DNA of 64,000 nucleotides from Symsagittifera roscoffensis. Taxonomy: Eukaryota > Xenacoelomorpha > Acoela > Convolutidae. Made by a program: the position numbers and the translations under genes. The DNA lies in the NCBI RefSeq assembly GCF_963678635.1, contig NC_087063.1, positions 32,066,599 through 32,130,598 of the forward strand. The letters run 5' to 3'. Each line of letters opens with the position of its first letter. Position 1 is the first letter of the stretch. Below the pieces are notes generated by a model. That model worked only from the letters and a program-made list of their open reading frames with translations, did no database searches and was not told where the DNA came from. Below, piece by piece: positions 34,584-46,371 of the stretch.

Positions 34584-37147
34584 GTGGTCGAGTATAGCCG
34601 GATCACAGTGCCAGACTCAGTCCACATGGGGGATTCAGCAGGGGGTTATGTAGAGATGCTTAAGGCAAAGAATTTCCTTCTGATGGCATGGAAGGAGAAG
34701 CAAGCCATGCAGTAGTATCTGAAGGAGCTAACGAAGAATTCTAACTTGATTAGAAAAGAATCCGGCACGGTGATGTCCTCGGAGGCAAACGAAATCGGGC
34801 TTGACAAGCTGCTGGAAATCTCTTGGAGGGTGGCCCTCCAAAGATACTTCGACGAGACGATGCAAGCACCTGCGACGGTGGCAGCATACCTGGCTCATCC
34901 GTGTACGAGAACTGACTTGCAAGTGCGGTCGGCCTGTTGTTTGATGGGGATCAAGAAGTCAGAATATGAGGCCAAAAACGATTCGAAATCAAAGGAACAG
35001 GAACTGGAATTGACGGAAGCCCTGCGAGTATTGATTTCTAGAGACGATTCGGCGATAGCCTGGGCTAAGCGTAAGGATGCCCTTTGCTTCGTGAGGTTGA
35101 GGTTCGTGGTGGATCGAATCCCACTCCTATGTTGGGAGAATGCATAAAACCATTCGGTAAGGGGGAGTGGACTGTGAACGAAACTTTCTGAGGGCACACC
35201 TGGAGCTACACCAGGATGTGCCGCTGGCCGTACTAAATAAGGAGTCGAACGACATGAAGAGCTATCGCAGATTGGAGGAAGTGAGAAGGTATTCCAACAA
35301 AGAATTGAAAGTGAGCCGGGAGTTAATTGAAACAATCAGGGGACAGAAAGATTATGCAACACTGGGGAAGTTGAAGTCGTTCCAATGTGTGTCTGGTATA
35401 CCAAGGATGGCATATAATCCCTTCGTGAATGAGGAAGCCAGGGAAGCGTACTTTGAGCAAGTTGTAGTACTTGATTTCTGGGTTGAGCGGGTGAAGGAAA
35501 TTGGCTGAGTAACCAGCTGAAAACCAGCTGAGTAACCATGTGGGAACTCATGAAGCCTTCTTGGTGTCCACATCCAAACGCCAGCTTAATCTGGGATATG
35601 GCGGCAGATGTCACATTGGACTTGGATGATGACGCGAGCCTACAAGATTTGGCCATGATACACCATCTGCTGGCCCTGAAGATAACGAAGCAGAAGGGCA
35701 ACTCAACCACCGAGGGAAATCCCTCTGGTGATTGGTTGAGACAGGGTACTTGTCTAGCCCTACGTAGCGGAATGGACGGACATGCGTGACACTCGGGCAT
35801 TGCTTGATTACTCTGAGTTAGCAGCATCGCCAACTGGCGCAATTGTATGGGAGGTTGAGCATGTCGGACAAGAGTGGAATGGAGTTGATCGCGGACTGTC
35901 ATGGAGTAAAGGAGGTGAACTTGATCACTGCCTTGGGATTTTATAGCATGACGAGCTCCATAGAATCACTGGAACGCGTGGAGCGTGCCCATGGGCTAGT
36001 GACGTCCCTTAATGTGGAAGTGTTCCCTGGAGCGCTACAGACAGAGCAAAAGATTGGAGGCTGGCGAGAGGCTCTAGAAAACGAATTGAATTTGAAGGAC
36101 AGTGAGGCCTATCATAGACCTACTGGTTCGAAATATCTGGTGGGTTCGAGCACCGCACCATATTGCAATAGTAGGTATCCTACGCACATGGTGGTGATGG
36201 CTGCGAGGACACAGCAGTTGCTGGTCGACCAGCTCTTCTCTGTGCCAAAGTGCGTGAGGTTGGCCAGGATGTCGGAAAGGTCATATGATTTACTGACGAA
36301 GATCATTCGGGCCGTCCCGAAGAGATCTGAAGGCGAGTTGTAAGACGTAGTGGGTGAAGAGTTCATGAGATTGAACGAGGGTAATGTGAGCGAATTCCAG
36401 AGGCAGAAAGCAAGTGGAGCGTTACCCACCAAATTCCCCACCATAGACGAAAAGGACGATGTACACAGGACTATTATGAAAGTGGAACCGTTGCTGGGAG
36501 CCTCAGGGTATCGGACCCGAAGGAACATACTAATGGCGCAGACGTTGTGTTACCCCAAACTCGGGAATCTGGTGTTAGTGTGGGACGTGGAGGAGTTATA
36601 TTCCACGCGGTTGCCAGATCAAAACCAGCAAGTGTCACTAGTGTTGGTTAGTACCATGCTGGCGGTGAGATGGTTGGAAGCTAACGCGGGCACAAGTGAG
36701 CAGGAGACGGCCGTGCCAACACCTGAGCAACTAAGCAACGTGAAAGTGAACCGGACTTAGATCTTTTCAGAACCACCTGCAAGGTTCTGAGAATACCCAA
36801 AGCCATTGAGAGGATATGGTCAAGGCAGAGGTTGATGCCTTGGTTCCGTGCAGTGATGACATTATGGATGTATGAACGCGCGAAGCGTCATATGTCTAGG
36901 ACCACGGAAGCCTATCAATCCTTCCAGCTAGACATAGGGCCAGGAGCCTATAAGAGAGCATTCCTGACGCACAGAAACGCTGTTACCACGGCGGTGAAGC
37001 GAGTAGCTGGAGTGCCTTGTGTTACTGAAACAGAAAAGAGAGAGGTCTTACGAGCTGACCTGAAACGGAATGGGAGCTTGTGTCTTCACAACAGCTTTTG
37101 CAGGAACAGGGAGCAAAAGTTGAATATGGACTTGCTACCTTGTTGCA
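34584..37147 (+). repeat. Tandem duplication inside element B ORF5, copy 2
   Basis: This is the second copy of the ORF5 C-terminal segment. The original 3' continuation of the element (37148 onward) follows only this copy. It differs from copy 1 by scattered substitutions and small length changes. Confidence 0.9.
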
Positions 37148-37248
37148 AACCGAGGCTGTTAGAGCAGGAGAGTTGGGGGACGGCCCGCAACTCCATGGAC
37201 ATGTTGGAGAAGGTTCTAGAAGACAGTGAAACTGAAGAGCAAGAATAA

Positions 37249-38013
37249 GAAGCAATGGAATGAGGAAGATGTAACGGAAAGATGTAACGAAGAAGAAAAG
37301 TGAAGAGTAGAGAGAGATGGAGAAAAACTTGATTGTTTTGTGTGTTAAAATTTATACCAATCAACCAAGTTTGATTATTGAGACTGTTAAATTTTTTGTT
37401 TTGATCTAGTTTGGTCAGACCAAGCTTTGAAAATTGCTGAAACTGTTACAATTGTTACAGTTGTTGATTGAAATTTTTAGTTTTGATATTTATATATTCA
37501 TATGGCGAGCATTGGTGCGTATATTAACCTATTTACACACGACTGATGTTTTTAACCTGTGTAAGACAGGTGTTCACTGTGTGGAGACCTGGTAAGTTTG
37601 GGTAAGCTCGCTTGAAGAGGGTGAGTACCTCAATAACTTTCCTAGCCGCAGAGTTTCTTGGTTTTAATATTGAGGACGAGAGCATAAATAACTGAATATA
37701 CTTGGTGAGTGACGTTAAGTTAATTTTAACGAGTGCAAGGCCGTGCCACGTCCCAACTTTTTATTCAGCAAGAGCGGAAAAAAATTTTATGGCGAGATGA
37801 CGTAAGAAGTCAGAAAAAAAATTTTATCCAGGACACTCCTCATGGTGCAAATTTTGTGAAAATGTTGAAAAGGCAGTGAGATGTAGTATGATGCCATTTG
37901 TGACACGTAGTGAGTTGAGATGGAGTAAATAAATTTCATTTTTCTAATGCGATTTGTAAGGTTGTTTGTAGAGAATTGGAACACTGCTCCTTTTTTTTCG
38001 AGAATCAATCAAC
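37249..38013 (+). other. Element B 3' noncoding tail, left part
   Basis: No gene is seen. The tail resembles that of A (4078-5000). It stops at 38013, where the LTR of element C begins. It contains an AT-rich run, the GCTTGAAGAGGGTGAG box near 37610 and the GATGTAGTATGATGCC box near 37881 that A also has. Confidence 0.65.
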
Positions 38014-38895
38014 TGTAACATTCGTCTACTGTAGTCACACATGAGGCTTAAGAAAAATAGCCCTATAACTATTGGCTCAAGAGTCAGGGACACCATCTCT
38101 TGTGTTTTTCTACCTCAAATCAGTCGGAGCCAATTCGGTTCGCTTGTGACATGAGACTACGACCCGTTACAGCTTAAAGGCTACTACCAAAATATCCCCC
38201 ACTCTAGAATTAAGAACGTCCCCATACTTAGGTCTCTAGATACCCAAAATACATGAACGCCGTTAAAAACCGGGTCGAAACAATCCGTTAAGTTACTTTT
38301 TATTGGACAGTGGAACTTTGATCCATTTCAGATGGATCAACCTAAAACTCGCCTTACCTCAACATGGCAATCATAAAACACACTCTAGAAATTTAAATTA
38401 AGGACTCACATGCTGATGCGCTCAAGCACAGGAGGTAATTAAATGGGTGAGCAACTCTAGAATTAACTAAGATAACTAGATAAGTTCAATGTTTATCAGT
38501 TTGAATGGCAGAGGTAAGTTTGAACTCTAGAATGAAGTTTTATGTGAACCATTGGGACACTCAAGCTGTCCACTTTTCCGTCGAAGGTTCACTCTAGTCC
38601 AGTTCGAATAATTGTTCTCTCGGGAATACTCTGTCTTCTATTTCAGATAGGACAGCTCTACTCTTGTTCACTATGATGGAAATTGCGAATAGCAATTTCC
38701 CAATTGTTTTTATCTGACAACTTTCCCGCGATTGTTATTCGATCGTTCTCTTTTCTCTTTTTCGGTTTTCAGTTATCGCGAGAAAATCGTGCATGACAGG
38801 CTCCATTCGAATTTTTGAAAAATTAAATTTCACCCCAAAATTAAGTGCTCTTGCTTTTCTCAAGGTCAAACTTCCAAATATGACCGACTGGCACA
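38014..38895 (-). repeat. Element C 3' LTR
   Basis: The plus-strand text runs from TGTAACATTCGTC to GACCGACTGGCACA and is the direct repeat of 60068-60974. Read on the minus strand it starts TGTGCCAGTCGG, directly after the polypurine tract CCGGGGAGTA (38896-38905), and ends GAATGTTACA, the same end as the B LTR. Confidence 0.92.
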
Positions 38896-39449
38896 TACTC
38901 CCCGGACTCATGATCGATGTCCTCATCGCGTGCTGTCGTCTGCCAGTGAGTCCCAAAAAACCGAGTGTTGCTCAAGGTACAGTGTCAGTGGTCATTTACA
39001 GAAGTTTGCAGCAGACTTAAGCTTATCTACACCCCAAAATTCACAGCCATATAAAATTTTCACACTATCGCTAAACAGCAATCAAAGTCTGCACACACCT
39101 GCACCCTTGAATTTTCGCTTTTCAAGCCAATTATTTAAAATTTCTTTTGTCCCATTCAATTAGGAAATTGTCATGCAGCATTTTGATTTATATAATAGAT
39201 ATAGCATATTAATAACAATATCTGTTTCGTTAAAATTTCTTTTTCGTGAACCCAGGTTTCACCCGAATCCACACTCAAGCCCCCCTTCCCTCTCAAGACT
39301 CAAGATCCATTCGAACCATCCGCTCATCTCGCACTCTTCGCCTTGGAGGTGCCGCACCCTGAAGTACTAGATACGGCAAACTGTCTCAACAGTTCTTCTT
39401 CATCATCGGAGCTAATCACGATCTCCTCCCAAGCCTTCAGCTGTTCATA
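38896..39449 (-). other. Element C 3' noncoding part with polypurine tract
   Basis: The polypurine tract lies at 38896-38905 (CCGGGGAGTA on the minus strand), identical to those of A and B. The rest is an AT-rich 3' untranslated stretch in which I see no gene. Confidence 0.7.
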
Positions 39450-42400
39450 GGATCACATCCATTCTCTTTGCTCCTGCAACCTCTTTGCCTGGTTGGGTAG
39501 TGCCTTCACCCTAGATTCTCGGTTCAAACAAAAGGAGTTGTGCAGGCTCAAGCTCACGTTCTTCGCCAAGTCTTCCTCTAGTATTGATTCCCTCGCTTTG
39601 GTATTGTCTCTAGACATTTTACCCACTCCCTGTCGTGATCGCATTTCGATGGGTTAACAGGGGTCTCTTGAAAGCTTCCGGCCCAATCTCGGCCTGGAAC
39701 TGTCGATACTCCTTTTGATGCTTTCTCATGTGATCTTTCGTTGTCATGTACAACCAAGACGTCAGTGTCGCCCGAAACCATGGAAAGTACCTCAAAGGGC
39801 TCCATATGTGTCTGACTTCCGTTGGTATGGCGAATACTTTGCACGCAGTCTCAAACAACTCGAGTCTCCTGCTGTAGTCTATCGCATATATTGATTCAGC
39901 CGTTGGCGTCGTCGCTTCCCGATACTTCGTTATATTCTCTTCTATCCATCTCAGAGCCAGCATCGTACTCACTACTAAGAGCGTCACCTTCTGCCGGTGA
40001 TCCGGTAGTCCGATCGACCGAATTTCTTCAATATCCCACACCAGGCAAAGGTTCTTGTGATCTGGATACCACACCGTTTGTGCCAAACAGTGGCATGGGC
40101 ATTCTCCATGGGTGATCTCAATGCTCCTGAGGTTACGCTCCCCCGAGGCTTCCAAGAGAGGCTCAAGCTCCATCATTTTCTCATGCATGGTGTCGTTCTC
40201 CTCCATGTTTGGAGCACCCCTCACAGGTTTTCCGATCAAGTTTTGTCTCTCGTGATCGCTTGTGTTCTCACTTTCCAACTTCAAAAGCTCTTCTCCCCAG
40301 ATTTCACTCAAGTCGTCTCTCAACTCTTTCGGTACTGTCCCTCTGATTTTCCTCAACAATTTGTGCGAGTGATGCGATATCCGAGCCAACCTCACGCACT
40401 TGGGCACTGAGAAGGCCTTGTCCACCAATACTCTCTGGCTGGATGCTTCCACCATCGCCATGTGCAGTGGGTAGTGGCTTCCGCACAAATTGGCCATCAT
40501 AGACCCTATCAGGGATTTTGCGTTCAATGGCAGGCCATAAGCTTCGCTCATGGGAAACCCCATTTCCGCCTCGAGACCAACCTTCCAGCTCCGGATGTGT
40601 TTTTGAGTCACCTGCAACACCCCAGGCCATGATTCTACGCTCAACGCCGTCACTAAATGGTGTTCAGACTCTAGCCTCTCCAGTGACTGCAGACTACACA
40701 TTCTCGAGAAGAATCCGAGAGCTGTCGCTATATTCACCGTAGTTCTCGCGTAACACTCCGCAACTATTTGCACTTCACTTTTCTCCCTTTCCGTGATGTC
40801 TTCAAACCAAGTAACCAGATCTTCTTTTTGAAAGGACAGTATCCTGACACATGACCGTCCATCGCAGGTGTGTTCTCCGTTCCCACACGTCGAATCCAGA
40901 CAGCTACCTGGCTCCATCTTCTTTGCTGACCCGAGCTTGTTCGTCTTTTTGCCTGACTCCTGCATCTGAGGTGAGATTAGTTTGTGCAACACACTCAACT
41001 TTGCCAAATCTTCATCCTCCGTTGGTGCTAGCCTCACTCGCTCTGTGGTTTCCTCGATCAGGCTCGCGTGGGGGTGTGGGCACCAGGAGGGTCTTAGTAA
41101 CTTCCATACCACTCCCAAGTTTGTGATTAACAAGCCATTTCCATCACCCATGTTCACTTCAACTCTCTTGTTCGAGCGCGGTATGCTCACCACCTCCGGT
41201 GTTTTCTCAAGAATCAGGCCCAGGCTCGGCCTCTCTTTCTCCACCGCGTCTATTTCCACTATTCTTTCTGTCCAAAACTTCAGTAGCTCCGCTACCTCGT
41301 GGTTCCTGTGAGCACCTCCAGTTTCTGAGTCTAAGAAGGGGTTGTAGGCTATTCCCATCACTCCCGACACTTTTTGGTATTCCCCCTTCTCACTGAGTCT
41401 CGAGTACTGCTCTGGCGAGGCCAGGTTACGGTGAACATCATGTTCTTCTTCGAACTTCTTATTGTAAAACCTCCGGACCTCGTCTAGCTTTCTGTGGTTC
41501 TCTAGGGATAGTCTGGAACCATCTTCCTTTTCTATTCCAGTACTCTGATATACGTTTAAAATGATCGTTGAGACTCTTTTTTCCACGGTTTTACTTCCGC
41601 TTGCTCTCTGGTGGCACGCCAAGATGGTGCTATCAGACATCATTGACATTATCCATCTCAAGAAACATGTGGCATCCTTCCTCCTAGCCAGGCTCAAGCC
41701 TGAATTATCCCTGGCCACGTGTTGCATCAGTGCTTGATACACTTCTAGCTTCTTGCTTCCCAACTTCAATCTGTCATACGAGGTCAGTGTCTCCAACTCT
41801 ATTCCCACCAGACTCCAGGTGAACATCAATTGTCCCGCGGTTCTAACGAAGGGATTCGCCATCAATGGCGGTGCTGATGAGGGTGTCCTCATTGCCTCTT
41901 CAAAATGATCCTTCAACAAGTTCTGCCAGGACCTCTTCAGGTGATTCGCCAATTCTATCTTGTTAACCTCAGCCTTTTGCTGGGTGGCCCAATTGCGTCG
42001 TTTGCGAGCTACTTCACTGTCCAACTTCTTCAAGCAGTCTTCCATTTCCTTCAATGTCTCGAGGGCCACCCACCATGGCCGGGAGGTGTTCCTCGTCTTG
42101 TTCCTCTCCAGTAGATCACTCGTCACTTGCTTCCCCGTGGCCTGGTGTGCCTTCGAGACCCATTCCTTGCCGACATCCACTTCCCATGTCTGCCCGTTCG
42201 TTGAACCTCTCTTCACGTTTACCTTCTGGGGCTTGAAGTCTTCCTCCGATGTCGAACTGGTGGAAGCCTCTATTTCCCTCTCTACTTCGAGTGGTCTTCT
42301 GAGCTCCGTGTTGCTCTTGTATGCCGCCGTCTTGCATCGAGCCAAAACCATGGGCGCCGTCTCTCTTAAGTTTCCTTCCGAGACAGCATCCACTGAAGGA

Positions 42401-45400
42401 CTACCCAATCCCTCCACTTCTCTCTTCCTCTTGCGAGTCCTCACATCTCTGCTTGAGGGTGTTGTGGTTATCATCACTGATTCGACCTCTCTGTCTATCT
42501 CCAACCCCTCCAACTCTTGCCTCCCCCCTGCTCGAGCCTTAAGGATATTAGTACTTTTAATCATATTACTAGTCCCAACCTTATCCCCTTTTGTATCATC
42601 AACTATTTTATCTACAGTTTTTTGTTTCAGAGTAGAGCTGTCTTCACGTTTTTCTTCTCTAGTCTTCGATCGTGAATTCCTCAGCTCTATCAGCTTGTTC
42701 AGCAGCTCTTTTCTCGCCTTCTCATCCAGGCCTGTTCCTATCAGAAGTGGTTCTCCAAACTTCACAACTGTGTCCCATAGTTCCTCCTTGAATTTGTCCA
42801 GCGTCGTCTCGCTGCCCACTTCTTGATTGAATTCCTTCAAGAACTCTTGCCAAGCATCGTCCTTCAGAGACCCCAGGAACATGTCCCTATTTCCTTCGAA
42901 AGTATTCTTTTCCCTTTCCTCCGAGCTCAAGAGTATCATCCCCATATTGGAGGTCTCGCTTGCCAATGGCAATTCCAGATTCTTCCGGGGGGACGGAGTC
43001 AGAGGTGGAGTGGCAGTATCTGCCCAATTCTCCTCGCTCAAGTCTTTCAACAGCTCTTGAGTGGTGAGCTCCTCCCCTGATGGTCTCGGTTCACGCGTGT
43101 TCCCCACTTCCATGTCCTCACCGGCTTCGCTGAGAGTTTCATCCATACTCTCTTCTTCTGACTCATTTCTTCTTCTCTCGAGAATTCTTTTGAACCGGTC
43201 CTCCACGGGTCCACTCCTCTTGTCTCCAGGTGTATCCACTGACAGTGGTGATGGTGTCGCCGGATCCAATCTCTTGTACTCCGTCAGGGCCACGTACAGT
43301 TGACCTGCAGCATTCAGTTCTTTTCCCTCCTGTCTCATTTCCACCTGTTCTAAGCCATAGGGTGCCCTATACTTTCTTGTTGCGAATTTCATGTCGTCCA
43401 CCAACGCAACATGCCCCTCCGTCATGATCATCCTGCCATCATCCCATATTGGTAACATATTCTCAAGTCCCTCCTGCTCAAGAGCTCTCAAGACCTTTCT
43501 CACCTCATATCCGGGGGGCTGCGAGCCTCTCATCTTTTTTGCTTGCGTCGTCCACGAATTTATTTTCGCCTCGCTAGTGTGGAAGTAAACCGCCGCCGTA
43601 TAGCCGACGAACAGGGGGTCCCAGCCATCAGTGAAGTACTTCTGCATTTCCTCCGTTGTCATCCTCGCCATTATGGATGGAACTACAAAGGGGCTGTTCA
43701 TTCCCAAGGTCATCCTCCTAACTATAGGGAACTCAGGTATGGTGGCTGGCAGAATTTCTTTCTCCATTATGGCCTCCAGCTCCCTCTTAACCAGTGCAAA
43801 GCTTTCTTTCCAAGCAGGAATCCTCAAGATCTCTCGTCCGTCTGCTGTCAGTGGGTTCAAGTTCCAGAACTTGGGATATGTCTCGATGGGGCCCTCGCGT
43901 TTGCCTCCCATCCTACATTGCATCTGTCCCCTGAAGTTGCACACTATCAACTCGGCATCTTCCACTTTTCCAAAGAGTACCGTATTGCTCATTTGTGCCC
44001 TGAGCAGCTCCTGCTGACACCAATTGAGCGCCGTCCCATCCAGTACGCTGATAAAACTCAAGTGCGTTACAGAGTAACGATACGTTGTTACCAGGGGATC
44101 TGGGAATGCATACGTTACTGCTGGACCGTAAATGCAGGTTACCACCTCCTCTAGACCCCGGATTATCCTCATCGGGTCCGACCTCATTGCCAGGCACAGG
44201 TCTGTCAACAGAGGCATCCCTCCATTCATCTTCTTCCATTCTTCTCTCGATTTTGGGTTCTTCTCTTCACCCGTCATGTGCCGATTCTGCATCATGAGGT
44301 ATTGCACTAACAACGTCTTCAACCCCGCGGCACACTTGTAGGAGTAGGTTTCGATACTCGAGTGGACTTTCCCCATTGACAGGGGCTCCCCATATTCCAT
44401 CAATCGATGAAACGACACCAATTCCCCATGGGTCAAGAGTACTAGTGCCAGATACCCATCAACCCGAAGTGTCTCTACTCCTCGACTAAACATGTACGCT
44501 GGGCCCATGTTGAACAAATATCTGGGGTAGACCAGATATAAAGCCAAGAGCAGGCTGATGGGCATGACCAGTATCTCCTGCACGAAGGCTCCAAAAATAG
44601 TCGCTGTGGTGCCGAACATTCCTGCCATGAATTCTTTCCCCCAGCAAGGACTCAAGAACTTAAGAATCTCATGATCCCTTCCAGTCCTCAGCTCACCCTC
44701 GGCGTGCTCTCTCCAGAACCCTCCAATCGTCACTTCATTGGCGGCCGAGACAAATCTAGCCACCGTCATCTCTTTTCCTTCGGCCAGCTCCAGTTGTTTC
44801 TCCAGAAAACTCCAGACTTGTTTCACGAGGGGTGGTGCTTCCTCCCTCGTCTTATTCGTGGCGTTCTCCAGCCTTGGTGTCAAAAATGGCCACCAGCCAT
44901 TCTCTTGCGTCAGACGATATTTCATCGACTCTAATTGTTTCTCCGTGTCGGCCACATTTTTTCTCCCGTTGCTCGGACCTCTAGACTTGCCGGTGGAACC
45001 TGTGATCTTCACTTCCATGCTCCGAAACCACAAGCTGGCCGTCAATTGGTTTATCGCCGGGTGATCGTCCCCGATGACTGGGCTGAACTTCAGTTGCCTG
45101 GCAAAGTTGGATATCTCTAGCAAGAGCACCTCGTCCAATACGATCAGGATGTCGGCTAATCCGTAAAAGCCCCTCAGTGCATGAGATATGTCCGCCCATG
45201 CCGCTGCCAATTCTGACTTGCGGAGCCTCAGGTTCGATGGCTCCAATTCCCGATTGGGGGCTGCCACTAGAATCCGCCATTCATTTCCCTCTGCTATTAG
45301 GATCAAGACCGCGTACACGAATTGTAGGGCGGGTGGCACATTCGCGTATCCAGGGGATGTGGTGAACACCACCTTCGTCTTGGATCCAAATCTCGAGACA

Positions 45401-46371
45401 ACATTCTCTTGCACTTCATTCATCGCTGCGAACAACGTCTGAACGGCTTCCCATATCTTCCTCGATGTCGGTTCATTGCCCTTCAGCTGCTCAAGAAGTC
45501 CCGTCGCGTGCAGATGATCATTCATTCCTGCAAACAATAGCAGCTCAGGCTCACAGGGCATCTCCGACTTTATTGCCACCACTAGAATTAACATCTGGTT
45601 TAGTTCGGCTCCTGGCAAAGAGTATATCAGAGTCTCCGGCCAGAACAACTTAGGAGACGTTCCTTCGAAGTCTGATCCCGCCACAATGATTACCCTCGCA
45701 GCAGCTGGATCTGCTCTATCGTAAACTGCCAAGGTTTTGGCCAGCTGGGTGCTCCCACAGGGCTTCCCGTACCTGGGATCTTCCGCCAATTTCGAGCCTT
45801 CGTAAGCGGCATCTGGCAATTCCATTCCCCCCGGATTCAGCAGCTTGTCCACCACCCTCAACTGTGCCGGGGTCGCCAACCTGATCCTGGCGATGCTCGT
45901 TCGGTGTTTGGGGGGTTCTGCTATGAGTCCAGGACTCCCCAGCAGCTTGAGAGGTCTGTAGTTGATGGGTCCCATGATCGCTTTCGTGGGAATTCCGGTC
46001 AGGTCCGCGGTCTCCATCAGTTTTGTTCTCGAGAAGTGCGCCTCATGAGTTTTCAACCAGTCCACGCAATGATGTCTGCTTAAGTCTTCGTGCGACACTC
46101 GTTCAATACCCAGAGTCTCCGCCAATTCTCGCCTGCATTCCAAACCCTCTAGGTCCAGTCCTTTCACCTTCTCTGGATATCTCAAGCGAGCGGTCTCCAT
46201 AGGCCTCTTTTCCCGCTTGCTTTCTGCCACTACCACTGAGGATATTGCCGAGCCTGGAGGCGTTGATGACGTCACCTCCTCAGACTCCATTGGCGTGGCA
46301 CTCGGCAATCTGGCCTGGTCGCTCCTCGAGCTGTCTCTAGTGTCGACCCTCGGTCCTAAGCGACCAGACAA
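39450..46371 (-). CDS. Element C ORF5: very large accessory protein with SGNH-like region
   Basis: This frame encodes about 2,250 residues, longer than gag and pol together, and no family is obvious. Residues 1-60 are disordered. Residues 220-435 look like a divergent SGNH hydrolase: VIIVAGSDFEG, then LLFAGMNDHLHATGLLEQL with the G-x-ND block near 280, KVVFTTSPGYANVPP near 335, and IGDDHPAINQLTASLWF near 431. A conserved middle region (about 590-800) has a short hydrophobic helix VMPISLLLALYLVYP and GMPLLTDLCLAMRSDPMR. An acidic, Ser/Thr-rich linker follows (about 1040-1480). The C-terminal third has Cys/His clusters (a C-x4-C-x4-H-x-C-x4-C pattern near 1820; PSWCPHPHASL; HGECPCHCLAQT). It starts 35 nt inside the end of ORF4, suggesting coupled translation. 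No signal peptide is seen, so it is unlikely to be an envelope protein. Confidence 0.75.

Larger units (their letters stand above)
28074..37248 (+). pseudogene. Element B ORF5 region, with internal duplication
   Basis: The region aligns with the 2,250-residue ORF5 of C. Landmarks are VIVIAGSNDHLQSKGLL (about 28690), VIFVLSPGYAALPEPLQFVY (about 28860), GVDDDHLLVQQMAND (about 29150), then the middle domain GMPLLTDLAVMMRIDPLALV (about 29965) and FVFPDVQVKAYRNSV (about 30070). An acidic linker follows near 30900-31800, and then the C-terminal part, which is present twice because of a tandem duplication (31850-34583 and 34584-37147). The last residues carry LCLHNSFCRN and LPCC as in A. Broken fossil with many interruptions. 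Confidence 0.75.

Noticed and set aside
39450-46371. Envelope (env) gene in the position after integrase
   Set aside because: ORF5 has no signal peptide, no clear membrane anchor and no furin-type site; the single short hydrophobic helix lies mid-protein.
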